Shown here: one piece after another, positions 53,415 to 61,144 of the stretch | How the letters are laid out: every line of letters starts with the position of its first letter | Position numbering within the stretch: position 1 is the stretch's first letter | DNA from: Aquipseudomonas alcaligenes | GTDB lineage: Bacteria; Pseudomonadota; Gammaproteobacteria; Pseudomonadales; Pseudomonadaceae | Direction of reading: 5' to 3' | Assembly: GCF_900156545.1 (NCBI RefSeq) | Contig: NZ_FTNW01000007.1 | Span: 248,001-312,000, forward strand | DNA length: 64,000 nt | The notes under the pieces: generated by a model | The model's database searches: none | What the model was told of the DNA's origin: nothing | The model's input: the letters and a program-made list of their open reading frames with translations, nothing else | Program-made: the position numbers and the translations under genes

Positions 53415-54047
53415 ATGTCCCTCAAGCTGGTGATCGGCGACAAGAACTATTCCTCCTGGTCGCTGCGCGCGGCCCTGGCCCTGGATCTGACGGGCGAGCC
53501 CTACGAGGAAATCCTCGAGCGGCTGTACCGGCCGGATAGTCGGGCCCGCCTGCTGAGCCATTCGCCGACTGGCAAGGTGCCAGTGCTGCTGACCGAGGAA
53601 GGCCCGGTGTGGGACTCCCTGGCCATCGCCGAGTACCTGGCCGAGCGCTTCCCCGAGGCGCACCTGTGGCCGCGTGGGCAATACGCCCGCGCCCTGGCGC
53701 GTAGCGTCTGCGCCGAGATGCACAGCGGTTTCGTCGCCCTGCGCAGCCATCTGTCCATGGACCTGGCGCGCGACCAGGCGCTGACCGAGCTGCCCGCCGA
53801 GGCCCAGGCCGATATCGACCGCGTGTGCCGCCTGTGGGCCGACTGCCGTCAGCGCTTCGGCCAGGACGGCGCCTTCCTGTTCGGCCATGCCAGCATCGCC
53901 GATGCCTTTTTTGCGCCGGTGGCGGCGCGCCTGCGCAGCTATCGTGTGGCGCTGCCGGCCGAGGCCGCGGCCTATGTCGAGACCATTTACCAGTGGCCGG
54001 CCTTCCGCCGCTGGTACCAGGCGGCTCTGCAGGAGGTGCAGGGGTGA
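53415..54047 (+). CDS. Glutathione S-transferase family protein
   Basis: 210 aa protein with a thioredoxin-like N-terminal domain (LVIGDKNYSSWSLRAALALD, with the SSWS motif of zeta/YfcF-like or maleylacetoacetate isomerase-like GSTs; PTGKVPVLL and the conserved DSLAIAEYL glutathione-binding site) and an alpha-helical C-terminal domain (ASIADAFFAPVA). The substrate is unknown. AGGAGAG lies before the ATG at 53415. It overlaps the Nudix fusion gene by four bases, suggesting co-expression. Confidence 0.88.
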   Translation: MSLKLVIGDKNYSSWSLRAALALDLTGEPYEEILERLYRPDSRARLLSHSPTGKVPVLLTEEGPVWDSLAIAEYLAERFPEAHLWPRGQYARALARSVCAEMHSGFVALRSHLSMDLARDQALTELPAEAQADIDRVCRLWADCRQRFGQDGAFLFGHASIADAFFAPVAARLRSYRVALPAEAAAYVETIYQWPAFRRWYQAALQEVQG

Positions 54048-54985
54048 AACGTGTGCATGTGGCCGCGGCGGTGATTCGCGGCGCCGATGGTCGAGTGCTG
54101 ATCGCCAAGCGCCCGCAGGACAAACACCAGGGCGGCCTGTGGGAGTTTCCCGGGGGCAAGGTGGAGGAGGGCGAAGCCGTTGAGCGGGCCCTGGCTCGCG
54201 AGCTGGAGGAGGAACTGGGCATTCGTGTCGAGGCGGCCCGGCCGCTGATCCAGGTTCATCATGACTACCCGGACAAGCAGGTGCTGCTGGATGTCTGGGA
54301 GGTTTCATCCTTCACTGGCGAGCCGCACGGCGCCGAAGGCCAGCCGCTGGCCTGGGCGAGCGAGCGCGAACTGCTCGACTACGAATTCCCCGCCGCCAAC
54401 CAGCCCATCGTGGCGGCGGCGCGCCTGCCCGATACCTATCTGATCACTCCGGAAGGCCTGGAGCCGGCCGAGATGCTGCGTGGCGTGCGTGCGGCCCTGG
54501 CCGCCGGCGTGCGTCTGATCCAGCTGCGCGCGCCGAACATGTTCGACCCGCAGTACCGCGACCTGGCCGTGGATATCCAGGGCCTTTGCGCCGGCAAGGC
54601 GCAGCTGATGCTCAAGGGCCCGCTGGAGTGGCTGGGCGACTTCCCGGCGGCCGGCTGGCACCTGACGGCGACGCAGCTGCGCAAGTACGCGCCCCAGGGG
54701 CGGCCGTTCCCCGGCCAGCGCTGGCTGGCGGCGTCCTGCCATGACGCCGAGGAGCTGGCCCTGGCCGCGCGCATGGGCGTGGATTTCGTCACCCTGTCGC
54801 CGGTGCAGGCGACCGAGACCCATCCGCAGGCGACGCCGCTGGGCTGGGAGCGGGCTGCCGAGTTGCTGCGTGCCAGCAATATCCCGGTCTACCTGCTCGG
54901 CGGCGTCGGCCCGCAGGACCGCCAGCGTGCCTGGCAGGCCGGCGCTCAGGGCGTGGCGGGGATTCGCGCGTTCTGGCCGGTGTAG
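54044..54985 (+). CDS. mutT: Fused Nudix hydrolase (MutT-like) and thiamine-phosphate-synthase-like domain
   Basis: 313 aa fusion starting at GTG 54044 after AGGAGG. Residues 1-130 are a MutT-type Nudix hydrolase with a complete Nudix box from Gly38 to Ile60 (GKVEEGEAVE... RELEEELGI), predicted to hydrolyse oxidised dGTP or related nucleotides. Residues about 140-313 resemble ThiE (TIM barrel), with GVRLIQLRAPNM and DFVTLSPVQATETHPQ. The ThiE-type Lys after QLR and the Lys in the TPTK-like loop are absent, so thiamine-phosphate synthesis is doubtful. This fusion is known in pseudomonads. Its stop codon lies in a GTAG-type palindrome. Confidence 0.88.
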   Translation: MKRVHVAAAVIRGADGRVLIAKRPQDKHQGGLWEFPGGKVEEGEAVERALARELEEELGIRVEAARPLIQVHHDYPDKQVLLDVWEVSSFTGEPHGAEGQPLAWASERELLDYEFPAANQPIVAAARLPDTYLITPEGLEPAEMLRGVRAALAAGVRLIQLRAPNMFDPQYRDLAVDIQGLCAGKAQLMLKGPLEWLGDFPAAGWHLTATQLRKYAPQGRPFPGQRWLAASCHDAEELALAARMGVDFVTLSPVQATETHPQATPLGWERAAELLRASNIPVYLLGGVGPQDRQRAWQAGAQGVAGIRAFWPV

Positions 54986-55038
54986 GGCGAAAGCTGCGTC
55001 ATGCAGGTGGAAAGACCTGTGGTCGTTTTCCAGCCTAC
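54982..55038. repeat. GTAG...CTAC REP-like element spanning two convergent stop codons
   Basis: GTAG at 54982-54985 and CTAC at 55035-55038 bound a 57-base element. The right half folds as GGTGGAAAGACC-TGT-GGTCGTTTTCCAGCC (imperfect). The TAG inside GTAG is the stop codon of the Nudix fusion, and the TAG on the minus strand within CTAC is the stop codon of the cobalamin adenosyltransferase. It resembles the hisD-hisC element (shared GGTGGAAA and GTTTTCCA). Confidence 0.65.
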
Positions 55039-55610
55039 GGCTTCTGTGCCGCCTGCCAGAGCACTTCGTCGACCTGTGTGCGGCGGGCGATCAGGCGTGC
55101 GGCGACGAACAGCAGGTCGGACAGGCGGTTGACATAGGCCATGCCCACCGGGCGCAGCGGCTCCACCGCGTTGAGGTGCTGGCAGCGGCGCTCGGCACCG
55201 CGCGCCAGGCTGCGGCAGACATGAGCCTGGGCCACCGCGCGCGAACCGCCAGGGAGAATGAAGTTGCGCAGCGGGCCGACTTCCTCGTTCCACAGGTCGA
55301 TGGCCGCCTCCAGACGCTCGACTTCGGCTTCCTGCAGGGCCTGATAGTCCGGCATCGCCAGTTCGCCGCCGAGGTCGAACAGGCGATGCTGACAGGGCGC
55401 CAGGACTTCGATGATTTCTGTCAGCCCCGGCCAGGCGGCCTGCTGCTCGGCGAGCTCGGCCAGCAGCAGGCCGATCTGGCTGTTCAGGGTATCCAGCTCG
55501 CCCATGGCTTCCACGCGCGGGTGGTCCTTGCCCACGCGGCGCCCGTCGGCCAGTCCGGTTTCGCCCTTGTCGCCGGTCTTCGTATAGATCTTGCTCAGTC
55601 GGTAGCCCAT
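55035..55610 (-). CDS. Cob(I)yrinic acid a,c-diamide / corrinoid adenosyltransferase, PduO type
   Basis: 191 aa PduO-type ATP:cob(I)alamin adenosyltransferase, which makes the adenosyl form of vitamin B12. The N-terminal ATP-binding motif SKIYTKTGDKGETGLADGRR, the central FILPGGSRAVAQAHVCRSLARGAERR and the C-terminal LSDLLFVAARL are diagnostic. It overlaps the upstream sensor kinase gene by one base, which is an unexpected functional pairing. It converges on the Nudix fusion gene across a REP-like element. Confidence 0.92.
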   Translation of the reverse strand: MGYRLSKIYTKTGDKGETGLADGRRVGKDHPRVEAMGELDTLNSQIGLLLAELAEQQAAWPGLTEIIEVLAPCQHRLFDLGGELAMPDYQALQEAEVERLEAAIDLWNEEVGPLRNFILPGGSRAVAQAHVCRSLARGAERRCQHLNAVEPLRPVGMAYVNRLSDLLFVAARLIARRTQVDEVLWQAAQKP

Positions 55611-57631
55611 CAGTTGCCCGTGCCTTCGCTAGGTGCGGTCAGCGGCAGGCGCAGGGTGAAGCAGGTACCCTGGCCCTGGGAGGATTGCACCTCCAGCTGA
55701 CCCTTGTGGTTGTTGGTGACGATGAAATAGGAGACGGACAGACCCAGCCCGGTGCCCTGGCCGACTTCCTTGGTGGTGAAGAAGGGTTCGAAGATGCGCT
55801 TGCGCACCGGCTCGGGCATGCCGATGCCGTTATCTTCCACCTGCACCTCCGCCCAGGGCGGATTGAGGCGTGTGCGCAGGGTGATGCGGCCGGGCTCGCT
55901 GGCGTCGTCGCGCAGGTGGATGGCCTGGGCGGCGTTCTTCAGCAGGTTGAGCAGCACCTGCTCCAGCTCGTTGGCGGTGGCCGGCACCGGGCCCAGCTGC
56001 GGGTCGAAGTCGCGCTCGATGGCGATGGCCTTGAAGTCGAAGCTTTCCGTCAGGTCGAAATCATTGCCGGCGATCTCCAGCGCCTGGTCGATCAGCTGTG
56101 GCAGGTCGCAGGGGGCCAGTTGGCGGTTGCTGCGGCGGCTGAAGGCCAGCATGTGGCTGACGATCTTGGCCGCGCGCGAGCCGGCCTGGGCGATGCCGTC
56201 GAGCAGCTGGGGAATCTCGCGGCTCTGCAGGTAGGCATTGACGTCGTCGAGGGCAATACCGGCCTCCACGGCCAGGTCCTGATTCTTGGTCAGTTCCGGC
56301 GACAGACGCCGGCGGATGTTCTGCACGTTGTGCAGGATGGCGCCCAGCGGGTTATTGATCTCATGGGCCATGCCGGCCGCGAGGCCGCCGACCGAAAGCA
56401 TCTTCTCCGACTGCACCATCATTTCCTCCAGCGACAGGCGCTGGGTGATGTCGTCGATACGGATCACCGCGCCACGGCCGCCGGCGCCCATCAATGGGTA
56501 GAAGGTCAGGGCGTAGTGGTGGGCTTCCTCGCCCTTGCGCCAGGTCACCCGCTCGACCTTCTCCACCCGGTGCTGCTCGGCCGTGCGCTTGAGCTGGGCG
56601 AGGAAGGGTTTGAGCGGCGGGAAGGCGAGGAACACCGGCTGGTTGAGCGCTTCGTCCAGCGGCGTGCCGGAGAGGGCGCTGGCCTCCTGATTCCACTGGG
56701 TGACGTAGAGCTGATCGTCGAGGGCGATCAGCGCCGAGGGCATGGAGTCGATGATGTTGTTCAGGTAGTTCTGGAAGCCGGTGAGCTTTTTCTCGATCTT
56801 GCTACGCACCTGTACTTCCAGCTCCAGCTTGCGGTTGGAGTGACGGGTTTCCTCGGCCAGGCTCTGGGCCTGGGCGAAGGCGCTCTCGGCGTCGTCGCGG
56901 GCCCGCTTGAGCTGCTGCTCGCGCGCCTCCATGCGGCTGAGCATGGTGTTGAAGGCATCGGCCAGGCTGCCGATCTCGTCCTGGTTGCCGCGCGCGGCGC
57001 GCAGGGCATAGTTCTCCTCGCGGGTGACCTGGCGTGATAGCTCTTCCAGCTTGCGGATCGGGCGGGTGATGAGGCGGCGAATCTGCCGCGCGATCAGTGC
57101 CCAGAGCAGCAGGCTGAAGGCCAGGATCACCGCGCTGGCGGTGACGGTGCCGGTGTAGAAGGCGCCGGGCAGTTCGCTGGACGCCACCAGCAGCAGGCGC
57201 CCGGGGATCTTGCCCGGCTGCGGCAGGTCGATCAGGTGGGTGGCGCGAAACTCACCCTGGCGCCAGTGTTCCAGTTGGTCGCCATGTTCCGGCAGTTGCA
57301 GCGGCTCGCCCAGCTGCAGCTCGGCCAGGCGGATGCCCCGGGCATCGTAGAGGGCGGCAGCGCGCAGCGGTGTGTAGCCGTCGAGGCGCTCCAGCAACTC
57401 ACGGGCGGCGCGTGGCGAAGACAGCGCGCGGCCACTCAGCTCCGGGCTGGCAATCAGCCGGCCGAGGGTCTGTAGGGCCTGAGGGGCGACGCTCTCCTGG
57501 GAAATCCAGTAGGCCGCGCTGATGAAGGTCAGGTTGGCCACCAGCAGCACGGTGGCCAACAGTACCAGCAGGGCGGCCAGCAGCTTGCGGCCGACCGGCA
57601 GGTTGTCGAGGCGTTGGCGCAGACGGCTCAA
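55610..57631 (-). CDS. Membrane sensor histidine kinase with HAMP and PAS domains
   Basis: 673 aa two-component sensor kinase. Transmembrane helices at about 16-40 and 161-183 enclose a periplasmic region of about 120 residues of unknown ligand. A HAMP domain follows (about 185-240), then a coiled coil (240-285), a PAS domain (about 290-400), HisKA with the phospho-accepting His423 in GMAHEINNPLGAIL, and HATPase_c with NLLKNAAQ, VEDNGIGMP and GQGTGLGLS. No receiver domain is attached and no full response regulator with an output HTH lies next to it. Confidence 0.93.
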   Translation of the reverse strand: MSRLRQRLDNLPVGRKLLAALLVLLATVLLVANLTFISAAYWISQESVAPQALQTLGRLIASPELSGRALSSPRAARELLERLDGYTPLRAAALYDARGIRLAELQLGEPLQLPEHGDQLEHWRQGEFRATHLIDLPQPGKIPGRLLLVASSELPGAFYTGTVTASAVILAFSLLLWALIARQIRRLITRPIRKLEELSRQVTREENYALRAARGNQDEIGSLADAFNTMLSRMEAREQQLKRARDDAESAFAQAQSLAEETRHSNRKLELEVQVRSKIEKKLTGFQNYLNNIIDSMPSALIALDDQLYVTQWNQEASALSGTPLDEALNQPVFLAFPPLKPFLAQLKRTAEQHRVEKVERVTWRKGEEAHHYALTFYPLMGAGGRGAVIRIDDITQRLSLEEMMVQSEKMLSVGGLAAGMAHEINNPLGAILHNVQNIRRRLSPELTKNQDLAVEAGIALDDVNAYLQSREIPQLLDGIAQAGSRAAKIVSHMLAFSRRSNRQLAPCDLPQLIDQALEIAGNDFDLTESFDFKAIAIERDFDPQLGPVPATANELEQVLLNLLKNAAQAIHLRDDASEPGRITLRTRLNPPWAEVQVEDNGIGMPEPVRKRIFEPFFTTKEVGQGTGLGLSVSYFIVTNNHKGQLEVQSSQGQGTCFTLRLPLTAPSEGTGN

Positions 57632-57677
57632 GGGCGGGGCTTCCGCGTGCAGGGTGGAGGGGCAGGTTAGCGCCGCT

Positions 57678-58592
57678 TCAGGTCACGGGCAATCCGCGGG
57701 CCGCCAGATGCGCGCGTAGGCGCTGCAGCAGTGCCTGCAGCTGGGGGGCGTCCAGGTCCAGGCGCGCGGCCTCCTGGCAGGCATGGCCCAGCAGGTAGGC
57801 GATCTCGGTGCGCCGGCCACGGGCCACGTCCTGATGCATGGACGAATAGTTGGCCGCGGTGCCGTCGATCACCCGCAGGACCTCGGCGTGCAGGTCGAGC
57901 GCCGCTGCGTCCTGGCCGGCGGCACGCAGCAGTGTGGTCAGCTCCGCGCAGAGTGCGGCGACCTCCTGCGGCCAGTCACGCAGACCGCCGTTGTGGCAGT
58001 CGTGCAGCACGGTCAGCGGGTTGATTGCACAGTTCAGGGCCAGCTTGCGCCATAGTCGGGCGACTATGTCGGTGCTCCATTCATGCGGGATCGCAGCGGT
58101 CTGCAGGTCGACCAGCCACTCCGGAGGGCGCTGCTCGCCCGGCAGGCCCAGCCAGGTATGGCCGCGACCGGCGAACACGACGCGGAAATCGTCCTCGCGG
58201 AAGGCGCCCTCGGTGCTCGAGGCGAACAGGCAGCGTGCCCGCGGCAGGCGCCTGGCCACTGCGTCCTGGCTGCCTAGGCCGTTCTGCAGCAGGACCAGCT
58301 CGGCACCCGGCACCAGGCGCGGTGCCAGCTCGGCGACGGCTTCCTCGGCGTCATAGGCCTTGCAGGCCAGCAGCAGGCGGCGGATGGGAACGTCGCTGTG
58401 TGGGGTTTCCGCTGCGATGGGGTACAGACTGGCCTGGCCGTCCTCGATCAGGGTCAGACCACCGGCGGCGCGGTAGCGGCTCAGACGGGCCTGGTCACGC
58501 AGGATCAGCCGCACCGGCAAACCGGCGCGGGCCAGGCGTGCGGCCCACAGCCCGCCCAGGCTGCCGGCGCCGAGGATGTGCCAGGTGCTCAC
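57678..58592 (-). CDS. Ketopantoate reductase-like protein PanE/ApbA
   Basis: 304 aa NADPH-dependent 2-dehydropantoate 2-reductase family member. The N-terminal dinucleotide loop HILGAGSLGGLWAARL, the central LLQNGLGSQDAVARRL and the C-terminal-domain motif WRKLALNCAINPLTVL with the catalytic Lys are present. Pseudomonads have several ApbA homologues, so ketopantoate may or may not be the substrate. Its start overlaps the response regulator gene by four bases. Confidence 0.88.
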   Translation of the reverse strand: MSTWHILGAGSLGGLWAARLARAGLPVRLILRDQARLSRYRAAGGLTLIEDGQASLYPIAAETPHSDVPIRRLLLACKAYDAEEAVAELAPRLVPGAELVLLQNGLGSQDAVARRLPRARCLFASSTEGAFREDDFRVVFAGRGHTWLGLPGEQRPPEWLVDLQTAAIPHEWSTDIVARLWRKLALNCAINPLTVLHDCHNGGLRDWPQEVAALCAELTTLLRAAGQDAAALDLHAEVLRVIDGTAANYSSMHQDVARGRRTEIAYLLGHACQEAARLDLDAPQLQALLQRLRAHLAARGLPVT

Positions 58593-59554
58593 TGCGGCAG
58601 TGGCAGGCGCACCGCGCTGACCCGGCCGCTGCTGTAGGCTTCCGGCAACAGGCGGGCGGCCTCGGCGAACAGGTACTGGGGATCGACCGGCAGCGACTTG
58701 GCGTCCAGACCGACCAGGGAGATGCCGGCCTTGAGGCTGATGAAGCCCTCGCTGGTCTTGAACGCCTTGAGATTGAGCCCCTCATGCAGGCGCTTGAAGC
58801 TGCTCGGCGAGCACTCGTGCAGGTCGTCGAGCAGGGCGATCATGCCGAAGTGGGTGTCGTCGACGCGGGTCAGCACGTCCAGCGGACGCACCAGTTGCTG
58901 CAGGCGTCGGGCGACACCGTGCAGCACTTCGTTCCAGAAACCGTTGCCATACTGGCGACGCAGCGCCTCGCCTTCCTGCAGGCCGATCAGCAGGTAGCAC
59001 AGCGCGCCGCCGCGCGACTCCACCTGGCGCAGGCAGTCCTGCAGCTTCTGTTGCAGGTAGCGCGGGTTGCCCAGGCCGGTCAGCGAGTCGACCAGGTTGC
59101 GCTGCTCCAGGCTGGCGACGTTCATCGTCAGCATGCGGTTCTCGTTGAGCAGGCGCTGCAGGGTGTTGCACAGGCGGTCGGCGGCATACACGCGCGGCAC
59201 CAGTTGCTCGTTCATCGCGGCCTTGCTGATGAAGTCGTCGACGCCACGGTCGAAAGCCTCCACCAGCACGTTCTCGCCTTCCTTGCCGGTGAGCAGGATG
59301 ACGTAGGTGTAGTGCTCGGCCGTCTCGTCCAGTTGGCGCACCCGGCCGGTCAGCTCCAGGCCGTCCATCTCCGGCATCAGCCAGTCGGCCAGCAGCACGC
59401 TGGCCGGGCGCTTTTCCAGCAGGCGCAGGGCTTCGGCGGCGCTGTTGGCGAAGCGCACGTCCTGGTAGCCGGCCTGGCTCAGAGCGCGGCCGATGATGGC
59501 GCTGGAGAACTTGGCGTCGTCCACCACCAGGATGCTGAGATGGGGGTTGGGCAT
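58589..59554 (-). CDS. Response regulator with degenerate GGDEF domain
   Basis: 321 aa. The N-terminal receiver domain (about 6-125) has the acidic pair Asp12-Asp13, phospho-acceptor Asp57 in LLADWLMPEMDG, and the conserved Thr and Lys of LLTGKEG. A helical linker leads to a GGDEF-fold domain (about 150-315, with DSLTGLGNPRYLQQKL). The active-site loop reads DDTHF where GGDEF is expected (in TRVDDTHFGMI), so diguanylate cyclase activity is unlikely. It may bind c-di-GMP or act by protein contact. The upstream kinase, two genes away, is a possible partner. Confidence 0.9.
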   Translation of the reverse strand: MPNPHLSILVVDDAKFSSAIIGRALSQAGYQDVRFANSAAEALRLLEKRPASVLLADWLMPEMDGLELTGRVRQLDETAEHYTYVILLTGKEGENVLVEAFDRGVDDFISKAAMNEQLVPRVYAADRLCNTLQRLLNENRMLTMNVASLEQRNLVDSLTGLGNPRYLQQKLQDCLRQVESRGGALCYLLIGLQEGEALRRQYGNGFWNEVLHGVARRLQQLVRPLDVLTRVDDTHFGMIALLDDLHECSPSSFKRLHEGLNLKAFKTSEGFISLKAGISLVGLDAKSLPVDPQYLFAEAARLLPEAYSSGRVSAVRLPLPQ

Positions 59555-59597
59555 TCAGTGGGGCTCGCTGCTAGAAAAGGTGGCGCCGCAGGTTGGC

Positions 59598-59626
59598 TGA
59601 GCGACGTGTATCAGACTGGTTATAAT
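59598..59626 (+). promoter_or_regulatory. Probable yajQ promoter
   Basis: A perfect TATAAT at 59621-59626 lies 79 bases before yajQ. The matching -35 region (TGAGCG at 59598) is weak. It lies in the 150-base divergent region between the response regulator and yajQ. Confidence 0.5.
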
Positions 59627-59704
59627 GAGCGCGCCATTTTTATCGTCAAGTCAGGCGCGTTCAGTCCGTGAGGAGGATCGCGCCGTCCATCAGGAGCAAG
59701 CCCC

Positions 59705-60184
59705 ATGCCTTCGTTCGACGTGGTGTCGGAACTGGACAAGCACGAACTGACCAACGCGGTCGACAACGCCATCAAGGAGCTCGACCGTCGCTTCGACCTG
59801 CGCGGCAAGTGCAGCATCGAAAGCAAGGACAAGACCCTCACCCTGACCGCCGAAGCCGAGTTCATGCTGGAACAGGTGCTCGATATCGTTCGCGCCAGCC
59901 TGATCAAGCGCAAGATCGATTGCCAGTGCATGGAAGCCAAGGATGCCTATGCCTCCGGCAAGGTGATGAAGCAGGAAGTGACCTTCCGCGAGGGGATCGA
60001 CAAGGAGCTGGCGAAGAAGATCGTCGCCCATATCAAGGACAGCAAGCTCAAGGTGCAGGCCGCCATCCAGGGTGAGCAGGTGCGTGTCACCGGCAAGAAG
60101 CGCGACGACCTGCAGGAGGCGATTGCCGCCCTGCGTGGCAAGGAGTTCGGCATGCCGCTGCAATACAACAACTTCCGCGACTGA
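59705..60184 (+). CDS. YajQ-family nucleotide-binding protein
   Basis: 159 aa YajQ/UPF0234 protein with two ferredoxin-like repeats. Seen are the N-terminal MPSFDVVSELDKHELTNAVD and the C-terminal LKVQAAIQGEQVRVTGKKRD and DLQEAIAALRG. Members bind nucleotides, and a Xanthomonas member has been reported to bind c-di-GMP; whether this one does is not visible from sequence. The ATG has AGGAGC upstream. It is followed by a short hairpin and then mscS. Confidence 0.92.
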   Translation: MPSFDVVSELDKHELTNAVDNAIKELDRRFDLRGKCSIESKDKTLTLTAEAEFMLEQVLDIVRASLIKRKIDCQCMEAKDAYASGKVMKQEVTFREGIDKELAKKIVAHIKDSKLKVQAAIQGEQVRVTGKKRDDLQEAIAALRGKEFGMPLQYNNFRD

Positions 60185-60226
60185 GGGAACCCTGGCGCTG
60201 CTGCGCCGTCCCATGGTCACACCCTT

Positions 60227-60252
60227 CACCGCCATGGTTCGCCATGGCGGTG
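60227..60252. terminator. Hairpin between yajQ and mscS
   Basis: CACCGCCATGG-TTCG-CCATGGCGGTG, a perfect 11-bp stem with a stable TTCG-type tetraloop, followed only by TCGTTTC. It could be a weak terminator or an RNA 3'-end stabiliser. Confidence 0.5.
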
Positions 60253-60285
60253 TCGTTTCTGCAGTCCGAAAAGAGGAGTGGAAGC

Positions 60286-61113
60286 ATGCAGATCGAGTTC
60301 GAACAGCTGGTCAGTCTGTCCGAGAGCTGGTTGCCGGTAGTGCTGGAGTACAGCGGCAAGCTGGCATTGGCGCTGCTGACCCTGGCCCTGGGCTGGTGGA
60401 TGATCAATCGCCTGAGCCTGCGCCTGCAACGCCTGATGGGCGGGCGTAAGGTGGATCGCGCCTTGACCAGTTTCATCGGCAGCCTGAGCAATATCCTGCT
60501 CAAGGTGCTGCTGCTGGTCAGCGTGGCGTCCATGGTCGGGGTTTCCACGGCGTCCTTCGTCGCCGCCATCGGTGCCGCCGGCCTGGCCATCGGCCTGGCC
60601 CTGCAGGGCAGCCTCGGCAACTTCGCCGGTGGTGTGCTGATTCTGCTGTTCCGCCCGTTCCGCATCGGCGACTGGATCGAGGCGCAGGGCGTTTCCGGTA
60701 GCGTCGACAGCATCCAGATCTTCCATACCACGCTGAAGACGGCCGACAACAAAGTGGTGGTGGTGCCCAATGGCAGCCTGTCCAACGGCAACATCGTCAA
60801 CCATTCGCGCGAAGCCGTGCGGCGGGTGGATATCAACCTTGGCATCGACTACGCCAGTGATATCCGTCAGGCCCGTGAAGTGCTGCTGGAGATCGCCCGC
60901 GATCCGCGCGTGCGCCAGGAGCCGGCGGCACCGCAGGTGGTGGTGACCGGCCTGGGCGACAATGCGGTGGCGCTGTCGTTGCGTGTCTGGGTGGCCTCGG
61001 CGGATTACTGGCCGGTCAGCTTCGAGTTCATCGAGCAGGCCAAGGAGCGCCTGGAGCGCGTGGGCATCGGCATTCCCTTTCCGCAGCGGGTGGTGCACCT
61101 GATCCAGCAGTGA
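60286..61113 (+). CDS. Small-conductance mechanosensitive channel MscS
   Basis: 275 aa MscS-type channel that opens on hypo-osmotic membrane tension. Three transmembrane helices (about 22-45, 62-85, 90-125) are followed by the pore-lining Gly/Ala-rich TM3 (FVAAIGAAGLAIGLALQGSL) and the cytoplasmic beta and alpha/beta domains (FRIGDWIEAQGVSGSVDSIQ, VPNGSLSNGNIVNHS). The length matches E. coli MscS (286 aa). The ATG at 60286 follows AAGAGGAG; an earlier in-frame start lies in the hairpin region. Confidence 0.93.
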   Translation: MQIEFEQLVSLSESWLPVVLEYSGKLALALLTLALGWWMINRLSLRLQRLMGGRKVDRALTSFIGSLSNILLKVLLLVSVASMVGVSTASFVAAIGAAGLAIGLALQGSLGNFAGGVLILLFRPFRIGDWIEAQGVSGSVDSIQIFHTTLKTADNKVVVVPNGSLSNGNIVNHSREAVRRVDINLGIDYASDIRQAREVLLEIARDPRVRQEPAAPQVVVTGLGDNAVALSLRVWVASADYWPVSFEFIEQAKERLERVGIGIPFPQRVVHLIQQ

Positions 61114-61117
61114 GAAG

Positions 61118-61144
61118 CAGAGGCCGGCAATCGCCGGCCTCTGT
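61118..61144. terminator. Hairpin between mscS and ampG
   Basis: CAGAGGCCGGC-AATC-GCCGGCCTCTG between convergent genes, overlapping the ampG stop region at its right edge. T tracts are short on both sides. Confidence 0.65.

Noticed and set aside
53251..53433. Short plus-strand open frame after argJ starting MPIPSPFGRGARGEG.
   Set aside because: It is a translation of the CCCTCTCCC-type intergenic repeat and runs into the GST gene in another frame.
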